Counted from the first letter of the stretch, positions 41,746 through 53,970 are shown. The stretch: DNA of 64,000 bases from Nemertoderma westbladi (GCA_032718475.1 JAUCBJ010009073.1:1-64000); one strand, 5' to 3'. Made by a program: numbers and translations. The notes: generated by a model from the letters alone, not told the origin.

Positions 41746-43787
41746 TTAAATCTTCGGTGGTTTCCGCAACCTCCGTCTCATGGGGAAGACAGGGAAGGCC
41801 ACCTGCTTATCGGCCACCCTCTCCCCCGCTGTCCTACTATCCGCATGTTTATGCGCCTGCTGCTCGGTGGACTTGCCGTCCCCCACTGTGTTCTTACTAT
41901 CGTATGGGCATGCCCGCCCAGAGTGCCCTGTTCGAGCACAAGTCCAACATAAGTGATGCTTCCTAGCATATGCCTTGTGTGTGTCGGCGTCCATCTTCTG
42001 CCAGTTTCTGCACTCAATCGTTCTGTGAGACGTTCCCCTATGGAACTGGCAATACCTTTCTTCGTTGAAAGGGAACTCCCCGATGTCTATATGGAAGACA
42101 TCTTTCACCCATTGTCCACTTCCCCTGCTCACTGTGGGTGGGGCGCCTCCGCTTTTAGATTCTTCGAAGCGGACCTGTCGATTGTTAGTCGGTGGGGTCG
42201 ACCCGCCCCGACTGCTCTCCCGCGAAGGCAATCGGCCCTTCGCCCGATTATGCACCGGTTCCGACGGTCTACCCCTGTAGTTGTTGTCCCCAACGTTGTT
42301 ACAGGCGAATTTTTGGGTGTTGCTCGACTTCCAATTGGATTTGAAACGACCCGTGGTGTATTCCCTTCTTCCACAGTCTCCTTGTTCCTGTCGACTTTGC
42401 CCTTTATCCTTGGGGTATTTTAAACAGCGCTGATTAGCGCTCGCTGCCTTGTACTCCATGAAGTCAGCAAATTCTCCTAGCGTTGCTCGGCGATGTTGCG
42501 TAGCTGTAATCTTTGTCACTTGCTGCGCCCAGCTGCGACGCAGATGTAGTGGTAGTACATCAACCACTTGATTCAGCAGCCCGCCCGCCTTGAGATGGTA
42601 GGTCTCGCCCATCGTCTCGATGGAATTAATCAGCTGATTTATTCGATCGCTGTATTCAGTCATTTCGTCTGGTGTTTCAACCCTCACCCCATCAGTGAGG
42701 TGGAATATGGCGTCATCAATAATCTGTTCCGGATCGCCATACCGATCCTCTATCGCCTTCCAGGCCTTCCTGAACCCATTCAACTGGCCCTGGAAACGAT
42801 TAACGAGTTTCCTCGGGTCACCCACTAGATAAGTCGCCAAATAGGTTAGTCGACGGGTGTCTGACATTTCCTTTGTTAGAATTTCGTTGGAAAACAGAGC
42901 CCGAAATTGTATATATTCCTCGGGGTGTTTCCCGTCGAATTTAAAGGCTAAGGATTTTGGCAGCTCATTCTGCTCACGTATAATGTGGAGCATTTTCGCT
43001 GTCGAAACCGCCTCATTATCGTGGGTTGAGTTTGTGTCATTGTACACGCGCGGTGATGAGTCCGCCCATGTTGACGTGGGCTCCTCCGACGGTCCGAAGG
43101 GGTCTATATACCGTCCGACCCCGTTGGTGGGGTACGCAAGCGGAGGTAGCTCAAATCCCGGTTCACCCAACCGACTTCCCGGACATGGGTAATCCGGGTA
43201 TTGTTCTCTACCTGGGGACTCGCCCGTTCGCCCCCCTGAAGGAGGAGGGTCTGGGTGAGTTGTACGTTCATATATGGAATTCTGTTGGGGCCATTCAGGA
43301 TTTCCAAATGAACGCATTGTTGTTCGTGGAGGGGGGCTCGGTGACCCCCCTTTTCTGCAGAGCTCCGACAGATACCTCGACTCTGGCCTACTCCTGTGGG
43401 CGGTTGAGTCGGGCCTATCGGAGGCTGACTCCCGTCCATCCCCTCTGTTCGTCTGCAGGTCCCCTTCTCGGGCTGCAGTCTCACTGATTATCGGCACCAT
43501 CCGCGGGGCAAAGCCGACGGTCCCGCTCTGTCTGTTTACTCTCCCCCGGCTGGCGGTATTATCTACCGCCGGTGCGAATTCTGGGGCCCCTACTCGAAGT
43601 CCCCTCGAGTTCGCCGTAGGGGAACTTCCCTGTTCCCCTTGCTCTGCGATAATTAACTTACCAGTATTATCTTGCAGAAATTTGAGGGAGGTTAGCACTC
43701 TTAAGCCCTGGTGGCCCGCCTCCCTCGAGGCGTGGCTCGGTGTGTGTGTGGAGGCGGTGTCTACCTCCCCCTGTGTTACTCGGAACC
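41746..43787 (-). CDS. Element 3 gag: DUF1759-like core and zinc knuckles
   Basis: Structural gag protein. After a Pro/Gly-rich stretch the core begins near 43030 (TAKMLHIIREQNELPKSLAF, FKFDGKHPEEYIQFRALF) and runs through WKAIEDRYGDPEQ, then NQVVDVLPLHLRRSWAQQV. Cysteine clusters follow: YCQFHRGTSHRTIEC and CWTCARTGHSGRAC (CX2CX4HX4C). It ends RKPPKI-TAA at 41746. The frame opens near 43790 through a frameshift from the upstream part. Confidence 0.7.
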
Positions 43788-44894
43788 CTACTGCAGGCTC
43801 CCCCTGTCCAACCTGGAGCTCTCCTCCTCGCTCCCCTGTGTCGCCTCCTCTGCTGGAGGCCCACCCCGATTCTGGGTGGGGTAATACGTTGCTGATCCTC
43901 TCGGTTCGTTTACCTCGTCGGTATCGACGACCACTACGGCCGGCACTGCCTGAGGAGGTTTCATGGTAGCCGGAGGCAGCTCCTGTATCGCCGTGATCCT
44001 GGTTGCGCCAGGCGGAGGCGGACCCGTAAGAATACCCGGGCCGTCATTCCTGGTAGCGCCAGGCGGAGGCGGACCCGTAAAAATACCCGGGCCGCCATAA
44101 AAACTCGTTCCTCTTATAACTGTGGGAATTATATTAGGTGTAGTGCTTATAGTAGGTGTAGTGGTATGTGTAGTTACTACCGTAGGTACTACAACTATCG
44201 GTGGGGTGCTTACTGTGGGTGCTATAGTTGCTGCAGCTACTCCTACACGTACACCCCCAAATTCACCACTCCCTGGCACACTGGCCCCACCTGGCCCAAC
44301 CGGCTGTTTTCTAGCCGGATGAGCTGGGCCCCTATGGAGCCCTATTACCGAGGCGGGTCTGCTCAATTCGCTAGTTTGTCGGCACGGACTTGCTCTCGCT
44401 GAACGTACACTGTTATTGCTCACTCTGGACCCCACCCCGCTACCCGCAGTGGAGCCCCCTTTCAACCCGCGCGCTTGCGCCATCGCTAACTTACGTATCG
44501 CTAATAAACGCGCCTCATCTCTCACTTTATTATCAGCCCGCAATTTCTCTCTCGCTATCTCCTCGCGGTCCGCTCGTCGGGCCGCCTCATCGGCCTCCCT
44601 ATTCGCTCGTTGGGCCGCCTCATCGGCCTGCCTACTCGCTCGTTGGGCCGCCTCAATCACTCTCTGGGCCGTCTCACTCGCAACCCTCTCACATTCAAGT
44701 TTTTGGTTCATTAATTCTCGCTCAAGAGTTTCCTCTCGGTCGAGCCTTTCCATCTCAAAGAAAGCCTCTTCATACTCCACTCGGTTTTGAATGGAGTCAG
44801 ACGGGTTCGAATTTGAACCACGCGGCTGACTCGCACTGTCCCCTGGTTGTATCTCATCCTGGTCTCTGCCGTCACCGGCTAGGGTTATGCCAGT
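43788..44894 (-). pseudogene. Element 3 gag: coiled coil and Pro-rich region
   Basis: Same frame as the N-terminal piece, separated from it by an in-frame TAG at 44895-44897. It has a strong coiled coil (EETLERELMNQKLECERVA, then alanine-rich AQRASRQADEA repeats), a Thr/Pro/Val-rich segment, and a two-copy GPPPPGATR repeat. It ends in TAG at 43788, after which the frame shifts. Confidence 0.6.
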
Positions 44895-45797
44895 CTAGCC
44901 GTTTTGTGGCTGGCTGGGTATACCTATAAAAATGTTTCCCACCCTTACCTGTTGATTGAATAAACATTTATCAAACGCATCGTCCAATATTCCCCCGTTG
45001 TCCGTCTCCCAGTGTTTGGCTTCCTCCTCGGCGCCTTGCTCTCCAAGAATCCTGAGGTAGTCGTTGACTACCTCTAGGGCTGCCGCCAGGTCGATATCCG
45101 GTCGTCCGACAGTCGCCCAGGTCTCCAATCGTCTTCGCTGTAATCGAAACTGTCGCCCCGCTCGCTTGATCACCCCTGTGTCAAGCTGCTCTGGGGGCCG
45201 GTTGGGGTCCGAGGAAGAACGGAGCTTCCTCCGGTTCGTTGTCCCGTTGGGCCGTCCCATCAGGTTCATCTGCTCGCTTCTTTCTCGCAAGCGTCCTCGG
45301 GCCGGATGTTTGGGTAGTGCTGGGATTAATTGCGAGGGTTCCCGGTCTGGGTCCACCCCGCTTCCCTTGTCGTCATCTATCGCCGGCTCCGGTCTGGAGG
45401 GAGGTGATCTCGATCTCTCCCGGCCTTGGTGTTCCTCTGGGAACCGTCTCGGACCGGCGGGAGGTGGTGGTGGTTCTCCTCGTTGTGGTAACTCGGTCGG
45501 GAGTGACTGCGTCGCTGCCGTGATTAACTCGTCTATCCACGTCCGTGTTTCATCGGGTGTCGTGGTCCTGGCCGGCCGCCCGACGGATCCTTCCGTCGAC
45601 GGGATGGGCGGGGATTCCCGGGAGCTCGGGCCCGCGGGGCTTTCGCATCCCGATACCGGGTTGCTCAGGTCCGAGAAGGGACTCAAGGCTGTAGCTGGGG
45701 CAGCCATTGCTGCCCCGCCAGTGGCGGGTTGAACCCCGAGTTCAACCTGGCCAGGTGCTGTCGCTGGCTGACTGCCAGAAAGTAGACTGTCTGACAT
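44895..45797 (-). pseudogene. Element 3 gag N-terminus (300 aa)
   Basis: Starts MSDSLLSGSQPATAPG; the MSD start resembles the gag start of copies 1 and 2. Pro/Gly/Arg-rich and probably disordered; a basic block RRKLRSSSD and an alpha-helical C-terminal part follow. No known domain. Ends in TAG that may be a nonsense mutation. Confidence 0.6.
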
Positions 45798-46700
45798 CCT
45801 AGGTACGGTAGCCTATGGAGGGACTGACAGGTCTGAGTTACAGAATAATGGAGTACTTTTTTGGCCTATCTTACAGTTTTTTTTAAGGCCAGTCTGCCGG
45901 TTCGCGGGAAGCCGCGTCGCGGGTCATTATCGTGTAGTTATCGAGGCTGTCGTTTTCTGAGACAGCCCCCGCTCGTGATGTTGTTTTATTTTTGGGTTGG
46001 TGTAGTGGCGTAAATATCATGTAATGATGAGTTCCCCACTGAACCGCCCAAATCAGGTAACCCGCCCGTCCGGTGGAAAGGAAACTGATAACTAAACGCT
46101 CCAGTGTGGTGTCTGTGCAGGCCGATCCCTACACAGCACCATAGTAATACAGAATATAGACAGAATATAAACAGATAACAAACAATAAATCAGATGCATT
46201 TACAAAAGATAAAATAATATAAGTGAATACGTAAAATGAATAAGGAATCTGTACTACTAAAGAACTATGTGCCATAAAACAACAATATCACCTTCCACTC
46301 TTGTCACCAAACCAACTGAACCAATATTGCTAAATCTGTGTCTAATTTACCCCGGTAGCGCGGATGAATATTCCCTAGTAATGAGCCAGGATGGGGGTTT
46401 AAGACCCCAGCCTGGCACCCATACGTAGCAAAACCCTAATTAAGTACATAATCCTACTACCTAAAACTAAATCCTACTGAAACCCCCCCAATATAACAAT
46501 AAACTAGTACATAATGTAGTACATATTCCGCTTAATTGCACATTTCTGTCCCTACCTCCAGCCGGCAAGGCTAATATCCCATCTCCCTGCTACCTCTGTC
46601 TTGCTACAGGTGTGGCCTGGCGGCCAGCCTATCCCCGATCACGTGCTCTTTGTATACCTCGTTTGTAATCCACCTAGCCCCATGTCTGTATTGATACCTT
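45798..46700 (-). promoter_or_regulatory. Upstream region of element 3 (leader/LTR candidate)
   Basis: No coding frame. It should include the 5' leader and perhaps the LTR of element 3, but I could not find a second LTR copy. A 167-bp piece (46218-46384) reappears at 50455-50621. Confidence 0.4.
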
Positions 46701-47230
46701 GAGGGTTGACTTGGTGGAAGGCGTACGTAGTAACCTAATACTAATATTCCTGAAAATCACTGCAGCCCAGTCCCCCCCCCCCCCCCCCCCCCCTTGTGCC
46801 CTGTAACTAGTCAGTTCCGTAGTCCTACCTACACCTACAGTACAAACGCTACAGTAATTACCCCTCCAGTACAAACATTAGGCTTGGGTGGGAAACCCGT
46901 GGTACTAGTATAATATATGTGTAGGTTTGGGAAGGGTAAGGTTCCGGTTGTCGGACACAGTCTGGATTTGGCTGAGTCTAGTTAAATCACTTCGCCAAAA
47001 CGACCAAACAGCCCATAGGAATACACTACATTTTTTTTGGCGATTTTGGTCATTTTGGCCGCCGAAATGACCAAGTTAATTTTTATTGGGATTGGGACTG
47101 TACCGGCTACCACACCGCTCAACCGAACCATTCAGCTGTTTAGGGCAAAATACAAAGAAGCATACAAAGGGCAGAAAACAAACGCAATAATTTTTATTGT
47201 CCGTTTAAATCCTTTTTTTGTCCTTTTTTT
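46701..47230. other. Non-coding stretch with C22 run
   Basis: C homopolymer at 46772-46793. No gene supported. Confidence 0.5.
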
Positions 47231-47430
47231 AAACTTTTTATGTCCTCCAGAAATCTACCGTTAGGTTCCATGCTACCGGTTTCTCTACTGCTGTTCTCTC
47301 AGGCTATCAGTACCGGTATTAGTTTTTTTTTTACTTTTTATGTCCTCCAGAAATTTACCATTAGGTTCCATGCTACCGGTTTCTCTACTGCTGTTCTCTC
47401 AGGCTATCAGTACCGGTATTAGTATATAGA
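47231..47430. repeat. Two-copy 100-bp tandem repeat
   Basis: Unit starting ACTTTTTATGTCCTCCAGAA and containing GTTCCATGCTACCGGTTTCT is repeated with a period of exactly 100 bp. Confidence 0.85.
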
Positions 47431-47569
47431 GCACTATTTTGCAGTATTGCATGTACAGATGAAGGTATAAAGCAGGTATTTTAGGTATTTTAGTACCGGT
47501 ACCGGCACCGGTACTGCTGTAGGCCTACTGTGTAGCCAAACCATTTAAATAGGGTACTGGTAGGCCTCC

Positions 47570-48566
47570 CGGCTGACCGGTTGTTTTGGTTAGAAAATCC
47601 CGCCTCTGTAACCTGCTCCTTTCCCTGATTTGGTAAAGTGACCGTTTATTGTTTTGGTTAGAAAATCCCGCCTCTGTAACCTGCCCATTTCCCTCAATTA
47701 GTTAAGTGATCGTTTTTGTTTTGGTTAGGAAATCCCGCTTCTGTAACCTGCTCCTTTCTCTCAATTGGTAATGTTATCGTTTATTGTTTTGGTTAGAAAA
47801 TCCCGTCTCTGTAACCTGCTCCTTTCCTTGATTTGGTAAAGTGACTGTTTATTGTTTTGGTTAGAAAATCCCGCTCTGTAACCTGCTCCTTTCTCTCAAT
47901 TGGTAATGTTATCGTTTATTGTTTTGGTTAGAAAATCCGGTCTCTGTAACCTACTCCTTTCCCTGATTTGGTAAAGTGACTGTTTATTGTTTTGGTTAGA
48001 AAATCCCGCCTATGTAACACGCTCCTTTCCCTCAATTAGTTAAGTGATCGTTTATTGTTTTGGTTAGAAAGGCCCGCCTCTGTAACCTGCTCTTTTCCTT
48101 CATTTGGTGAAGTGACTGTTTATTGTTTTGGTTAGAAAATCCGGCCTTAACCTACTCCTTTCCATCAATTGGTAATTGTTTTTGGCTATAAAATGAGTGT
48201 TTTGCTACGTCATATGTGGTAATCGATTATCGACAACAACAACAAACTATTAAATTTAGAGTGTTTTACCACAGGCGCATATGGAAATCTATCTCATAGT
48301 CTATGAATCATGGAATCATGTAATGTTTTGGCACTAGGCATAGTGAAACCAACTGTCCGACAGACCAGAAATCAACAAATTTTGAATATTTTGGCATAGG
48401 CATGTTGAAATCAACTGTCTGACAGTCCAGAAATCAGCAGTCTGACAATTTTAAGAAATACATACATAAAAAGTCATTAAAAGGACAACAAAAGTCATTA
48501 TGCACAATTTGTAAAAAAAAGGAGGACAAAAAAAGTCAAATAAAAGGACATAAAAAATCACTGCCG
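47570..48566 (-). repeat. Dispersed repeat, copy B, with about nine 68-bp minisatellite units
   Basis: Inverted relative of 32183-32720. The minisatellite unit contains TTGTTTTGGTTAGAAAATCC and CTGTAACCTGCTCCTTTCCC (47580-48180). The rest mirrors copy A word by word out to AAAAGGACATAAAAAATCAC at the end. Confidence 0.8.
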
Positions 48567-48729
48567 AAAACAAAGGCTGAAAGGGTTCTCTCTTACTCTT
48601 TTCTATCATATTTGATACACAGTGACAAACACCTTTCCCCAGTGGCCATTTTTGGACCGATTTATTTCACATTTATTGTTTAAGAACAATTCCCACACAA
48701 AGCATGCACAGTCAGACAGTGGTAATAAA

Positions 48730-48750
48730 CTGAAAAATATAATATGTATG
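48730..48750. repeat. 21-bp direct repeat flanking the GTGGGGC element array (left)
   Basis: Begins CTGAAAAATATAATATG; identical to 53971-53991 just beyond the array's right end. Also present at the start of the second unit (50718-50738). Possibly a target-site duplication. Confidence 0.6.
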
Positions 48751-49002
48751 TGGGGCGAGCCACGAAGTGAGTGAGCCTTAGCGTAGGGGTACCATTAATC
48801 AACCTGTGGGGCGAGCCACGAAGTGAGTGAACCTTAGCGTAGGGGTACCTTTAATCAACCTGTCGTTCTGTCGTTCTGTCGCGTTTTTTTTCAGTATTTT
48901 ATTTTAAACGTTAATAACTCGGCCAATCCTTGATGAAATCTATCCAAACTTGGTACACATGTTGTTTGGCAAAAGTTTGATAATTTTCCAAGTAGAATTT
49001 GC

Positions 49003-50415
49003 GTGGGGCCTTCGTGCAGCATCAGTGTAACTGTTATTGCAGTTATAATAAATTTATTTATCCAAATTTAAAATGCGTTAAATTATTATTACTGTAGGAT
49101 AAATCAGCTGGGTTTCTAACAAATTTTGCAATACATTGGCTGATTGGGGTTGTCTGCATGTACCATGTGTACCGGTACTGTCAGGCTGTACTCAATCCCT
49201 GAATCGAGAATCCTGCAATCAGTCAATACTGCAATACTGGTCAGCCGGTCCCATACACTGCAGACATGCCATATCATGTAATCTAATTAAACATGGCCCT
49301 GGCAACAGGGCAACCCTTGCGGTGATTATAGTTTAGGCCTAATAGCCCAGTACAGCAGTACCGGCACTGGTAATAATAATATAATAGTTTAGATAGTTAC
49401 CGCTAATCATTCAGTCATTGGCACGGTACACCGTATTGCTGTACTGCCATTGTAGTGCGCACCGTATGTACCACCCTACTACCGGTACCGGCTGAACGGT
49501 GGCAACTAGCACTTCAGCACACAGCAACAGCACTACCGGCGATACACAGGTTGGAATTTATGTAGAGTTTGCTCAACAGTACAGATATAAAATAGTTATC
49601 TAAATTATATATATTACTATTGACAAGTATTGAAATATATACCGTTATTCGTGTTATCAGTATTTGCAACATCTGACATTGAAGAGGTGAGAGAAGATGA
49701 ATACCGGCACTCAACAAAACCAACGCTTATCACAGGTCGGTATGGTTACCTCGAAACCGGCGCGACTGTCCACTCGAATACAACTTCAAAACAGAAACGC
49801 CAACAATAAACTGAAAGCAAATCGAACGTCTTCAGAAGAATCTGTCATTGGGACGAAGAAAAGGAAGCCGAAACCACGGGAATGGACCACAGCTAAGATT
49901 GAATGCTCCCATTGTCAGAGTTCCTGGACCGAAATTGAAACACCAATTGCCGATGGGCTTGATCTCTCAAACCAAAACTTCCTCTGCGGGGTTTGCGTGG
50001 CAGTAAAGATTGAAAGTCTGGAACCTGGCATCCCTAGGTATTATTATTATAAAGAGCGTCAGCCTGCGTTTAATAAATATATTTTAATACAAAACAGGTC
50101 GAACGCAAAGAGGCTTATAATGAAGACGAGTACTGCATTGATAATATTCCTATAAACCACCTGGCTTTGCATATTGAACGTGCGTTTGGAAATAAGTTTG
50201 TGCTACCCTTCCGTGGGTGGTAGATGTCACGGTTATGTATTGGTGGGTGGGGCGAGGGGGGGGGGTGCAGATTAAAAGAGGTGAACACGTACTGTCCCCC
50301 TTTCTTTGATTAATTGGTGGTGTGGGTTAATCTCTCATAACCTGATTTTGTGATACAGTCGCACAATTTTAATTTGTATCTCATAACTGGGCCTCGTGCT
50401 GCGCGAAGGCCCCAC
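49003..50415 (+). mobile_element. Core of unit 1 with 19-bp inverted ends
   Basis: GTGGGGCCTTCGTGCAGCA at 49003-49021 is inverted at 50397-50415 with one mismatch. The 1.4-kb core contains the zinc-ribbon ORF. It could be the true transposable unit, with the outer GTGGGGCGAG sequences being a second end type. Confidence 0.55.
49697..50155 (+). CDS. CX2CX23CX2C small protein (152 aa), unit 1
   Basis: Unknown protein. Basic N-terminal half with a nuclear-localisation-like KKRKPKPREW (about residues 55-64), then IECSHCQSSW and NFLCGVCV, a CX2CX23CX2C zinc-ribbon-like pair, then RYYYYKERQPAF. Starts MNTGTQQNQRL at 49697. Compared with unit 3 there are two extra bases after SNA, which replace the acidic C-terminus by KRLIMKTSTALIIFL. 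It may bind DNA or RNA, or be the DNA-binding part of a lost transposase; this is inference. Confidence 0.55.
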   Translation: MNTGTQQNQRLSQVGMVTSKPARLSTRIQLQNRNANNKLKANRTSSEESVIGTKKRKPKPREWTTAKIECSHCQSSWTEIETPIADGLDLSNQNFLCGVCVAVKIESLEPGIPRYYYYKERQPAFNKYILIQNRSNAKRLIMKTSTALIIFL

Positions 50416-50454
50416 GAACGTGTCGTTCTGTCGTTCTGTCGCGTTTTTTTTCAG

Positions 50455-50621
50455 TATAAGTGAATACGTAAAATGAATAAGGAATCTGTACTACTAAAGA
50501 ACTATGTGCCATAAAACAACAATATCACCTTCCACTCTTGTCACCAAACCAACTGAACCAATATTGCTAAATCTGTGTCTAATTTACCCCGGTAGCGCGG
50601 ATGAATATTCCCTAGTAATGA
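50455..50621 (+). repeat. 167-bp copy of 46218-46384 between units 1 and 2
   Basis: Identical by eye to part of the region upstream of element 3. It begins after a truncated unit start (TTTTTTTTCAGTAT) and switches back to unit sequence at 50622. Confidence 0.85.
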
Positions 50622-51684
50622 TTTCCCCAGTGGCCATTTTTGGACCGATTTATTTCACATTTATTGTTTAAGAACAATTCCCACACAAAGCATGCACAGT
50701 CAGACAGTGGTAATAAACTGAAAAATATAATATGTATGTGGGGCGAGCCACGAAGTGAGTGAGCCTTAGCGTAGGGGTACCATTAATCAACCTGTGGGGC
50801 GAGCCACGAAGTGAGTGAACCTTAGCGTAGGGGTACCTTTAATCAACCTGTCGTTCTGTCGTTCTGTCGCGTTTTTTTTCAGTATTTTATTTTAAACGTT
50901 AATAACTCGGCCAATCCTTGATGAAATCTATCCAAACTTGGTACACATGTTGTTTGGCAAAAGTTTGATAATTTTCCAAGTAGAATTTGCGTGGGGCCTT
51001 CGTGCAGCATCAGTGTAACTGTTATTGCAGTTATAATAAATTTATTTATCCAAATTTAAAATGCGTTAAATTATTATTACTGTAGGATAAATCAGCTGGG
51101 TTTCTAACAAATTTTGCAATACATTGGCTGATTGGGGTTGTCTGCATGTACCATGTGTACCGGTACTGTCAGGCTGTACTCAATCCCTGAATCGAGAATC
51201 CTGCAATCAGTCAATACTGCAATACTGGTCAGCCGGTCCCATACACTGCAGACATGCCATATCATGTAATCTAATTAAACATGGCCCTGGCAACAGGGCA
51301 ACCCTTGCGGTGATTATAGTTTAGGCCTAATAGCCCAGTACAGCAGTACCGGCACTGGTAATAATAATATAATAGTTTAGATAGTTACCGCTAATCATTC
51401 AGTCATTGGCACGGTACACCGTATTGCTGTACTGCCATTGTAGTGCGCACCGTATGTACCACCCTACTACCGGTACCGGCTGAACGGTGGCAACTAGCAC
51501 TTCAGCACACAGCAACAGCACTACCGGCGATACACAGGTTGGAATTTATGTAGAGTTTGCTCAACAGTACAGATATAAAATAGTTATCTAAATTATATAT
51601 ATTACTATTGACAAGTATTGAAATATATACCGTTATTCGTGTTATCAGTATTTGCAACATCTGACATTGAAGAGGTGAGAGAAG

Positions 51685-52143
51685 ATGAATACCGGCACTC
51701 AACAAAACCAACGCTTATCACAGGTCGGTATGGTTACCTCGAAACCGGCGCGACTGTCCACTCGAATACAACTTCAAAACAGAAACGCCAACAATAAACT
51801 GAAAGCAAATCGAACGTCTTCAGAAGAATCTGTCATTGGGACGAAGAAAAGGAAGCCGAAACCACGGGAATGGACCACAGCTAAGATTGAATGCTCCCAT
51901 TGTCAGAGTTCCTGGACCGAAATTGAAACACCAATTGCCGATGGGCTTGATCTCTCAAACCAAAACTTCCTCTGCGGGGTTTGCGTGGCAGTAAAGATTG
52001 AAAGTCTGGAACCTGGCATCCCTAGGTATTATTATTATAAAGAGCGTCAGCCTGCGTTTAATAAATATATTTTAATACAAAACAGGTCGAACGCAAAGAG
52101 GCTTATAATGAAGACGAGTACTGCATTGATAATATTCCTATAA
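51685..52143 (+). CDS. CX2CX23CX2C small protein (152 aa), unit 2
   Basis: Same protein as at 49697-50155, including the altered C-terminus, 1988 bp downstream. The identity suggests a very recent duplication or an assembly duplication. Confidence 0.55.
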   Translation: MNTGTQQNQRLSQVGMVTSKPARLSTRIQLQNRNANNKLKANRTSSEESVIGTKKRKPKPREWTTAKIECSHCQSSWTEIETPIADGLDLSNQNFLCGVCVAVKIESLEPGIPRYYYYKERQPAFNKYILIQNRSNAKRLIMKTSTALIIFL

Positions 52144-53290
52144 ACCACCTGGCTTTGCATATTGAACGTGCGTTTGGAAATAAGTTTGTGCTACCCTTCC
52201 GTGGGTGGTAGATGTCACGGTTATGTATTGGTGGGTGGGGCGAGGGGGGGGGGGGTGCAGATTAAAAGAGGTGAACACGTACTGTCCCCCTTTCTTTGAT
52301 TAATTGGTGGTGTGGGTTAATCTCTCATAACCTGATTTTGTGATACAGTCGCACAATTTTAATTTGTATCTCATAACTGGGCCTCGTGCTGCGCGAAGGC
52401 CCCACGAACGTGTCGTTCTGTCGTTCTGTCGCGTTTTTTTTCAGTATTTTATTTTAAGCGTTAATACCTCGGCCAATCCTTGATGAAATCTATCCAAACT
52501 TGGTACACATGTTGTTTGGCAAAAGTTTGAAAATTTTTCAAGTTGAATTTGCGTGGGGCCTTCGTGCAGCATCAGTGTAACTGTTATTGCAGTTATAATA
52601 AATTTATTTATCCAAATTTAAAATGCGTTAAATTATTATTACTGTAGGATAAATCAGCTGGGTTTCTGACAAATTTTGCAATACATTGGGGCAGTCTGCA
52701 TGTACCATGTGTACCGGTACTGTCAGGCTGTACTCAATCCCTGAATCGAGAATCCTGCAATCAGTCAATACTGCAATACTGGTCAGCCGGTACCATACAC
52801 TGCAGACATGCCATATCATGTAATCTAATTAAACATGGCCCTGGCAACCCTTGCGGTGATTATAGTTTAGGCCTAATAGCCCAGTACCGACCGGCACTGG
52901 TAATAATAATACAGTATAATAGTTTCGATAGTTACCGCTAATCATTCAGTCATTGGCACGGTACACCGTATTGCTGTACTGCCGTTGTAGTGCGCACCGT
53001 AGGTACCACCCTACTACCGGTACCGGCTGACCGGTGGCAACTAGCACTTCAGCACACTTGCACAGCACTGCAGCAACAGCACTACCGGCGATACACAGGT
53101 TGGAATTTATGTAGAGTTTGCTCAACAGTACAGATATAAAATAGTTATCTAAATTATATATATTACTATTGACAAGTATTGAAATATATACCGTTATTCG
53201 TGTTATCAGTATTTGCAACATCTGACATTAAAGAGGTGAGAGAAGAAGAATACCGGCACTCAACAAAACCAACGCTTATCACAGGTCGGT

Positions 53291-53770
53291 ATGGTTACCT
53301 CGAAACCGGCGCGACTGTCCACTCGAATACAACTTCAAAACAGAAACGCCAACAATAAACTGAAAACGAATCGAACGTCTTCAGAAGAATCTGTCATTGG
53401 GACGAAGAAAAGGAAGCCGAAACCACGGGAATGGACCACAGCTAAGATTGAATGCTCCCATTGTCAGAGTTCCTGGACCGAAATTGAAACACCAATTGCC
53501 GATGGGCTTGATCTCTCAAACCAAAACTTCCTCTGCGTTGTTTGCGTGGCAGTAAAGATTGAAAGTCTGGAAGCTGGCATCCCTAGGTATTATTATTATA
53601 AAGAGCGTCAGCCTGCGTTTAATAAATATATTTTAATACAAAACCGGTCGAACGCAGAGACTTATAATGAAGACGAGTACTGCATTGATTATATTCCTAT
53701 AAACCACCTGGTTTTGCATATTGAACGTGTGTTTGGAAATAAGTTCGTGCTACCCTTCCGTGGGTGGTAG
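53291..53770 (+). CDS. CX2CX23CX2C small protein (159 aa), unit 3
   Basis: Diverged copy. The position of the unit 1/2 start codon is AAG here, so translation would begin at the internal Met (MVTSKPARLS). It keeps IECSHC and CVVC, and has the longer C-terminus NEDEYCIDYIPINHL to LPFRGW that units 1 and 2 lose by frame change. Most substitutions I see are few and conservative, which suggests real coding history. Confidence 0.55.
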   Translation: MVTSKPARLSTRIQLQNRNANNKLKTNRTSSEESVIGTKKRKPKPREWTTAKIECSHCQSSWTEIETPIADGLDLSNQNFLCVVCVAVKIESLEAGIPRYYYYKERQPAFNKYILIQNRSNAETYNEDEYCIDYIPINHLVLHIERVFGNKFVLPFRGW

Positions 53771-53970
53771 ATGTCGCGGTTATGTATTGGTGGGTGGGGG
53801 GGAGGGGGGGGGGGGGTGCAGATTAAAAAGGGTGAACACGTACTGTCCCCCTCTCTTTGATTAATTGGTGGTGTGGGTTAATCTCTCATAACCTGATTTT
53901 GTGATACAGTCGCACAATTTTAATTTGTATCTCATAACTGGGCCTCGTGCTGCGCGAAGGCCCCACGAAC

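Larger units (their letters stand above)
41066..45797 (-). mobile_element. Third BEL/Pao-like element (gag-protease part, cut by gap)
   Basis: Minus-strand gag and protease of a different BEL/Pao lineage from copies 1 and 2. Order: long Pro/Gly/Arg-rich gag N-terminus, coiled coil, DUF1759-like core, zinc knuckle, protease. It is GC-rich compared with its surroundings. It is truncated by the gap on the pol side. LTRs were not identified. Confidence 0.75.
48751..53970 (+). mobile_element. Array of three GTGGGGC-ended element units
   Basis: Units 1 and 2 repeat with period 1988 bp and look identical apart from homopolymer length; unit 3 (about 52410-53970) is diverged and lacks the left end. 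The left end is GTGGGGCGAGCCACGAAGTG and is itself duplicated in tandem, followed by a TTCTGTCG microrepeat. The right end, read inverted, is GTGGGGCCTTCGCGCAGCA. The element at 596-1212 has related ends. Each unit carries one small ORF. Confidence 0.7.

Noticed and set aside
42568-43969. Several plus-strand ORFs of 86-231 aa
   Set aside because: Antisense of GC-rich gag of element 3; no domains.
45064-45732. 222-aa plus-strand ORF
   Set aside because: Antisense of the Pro/Arg-rich gag N-terminus; low complexity.
49136-49336. 66-aa ORF repeated at 51124-51324
   Set aside because: Disrupted in the third unit by deletions that are not multiples of three; no coding constraint seen.
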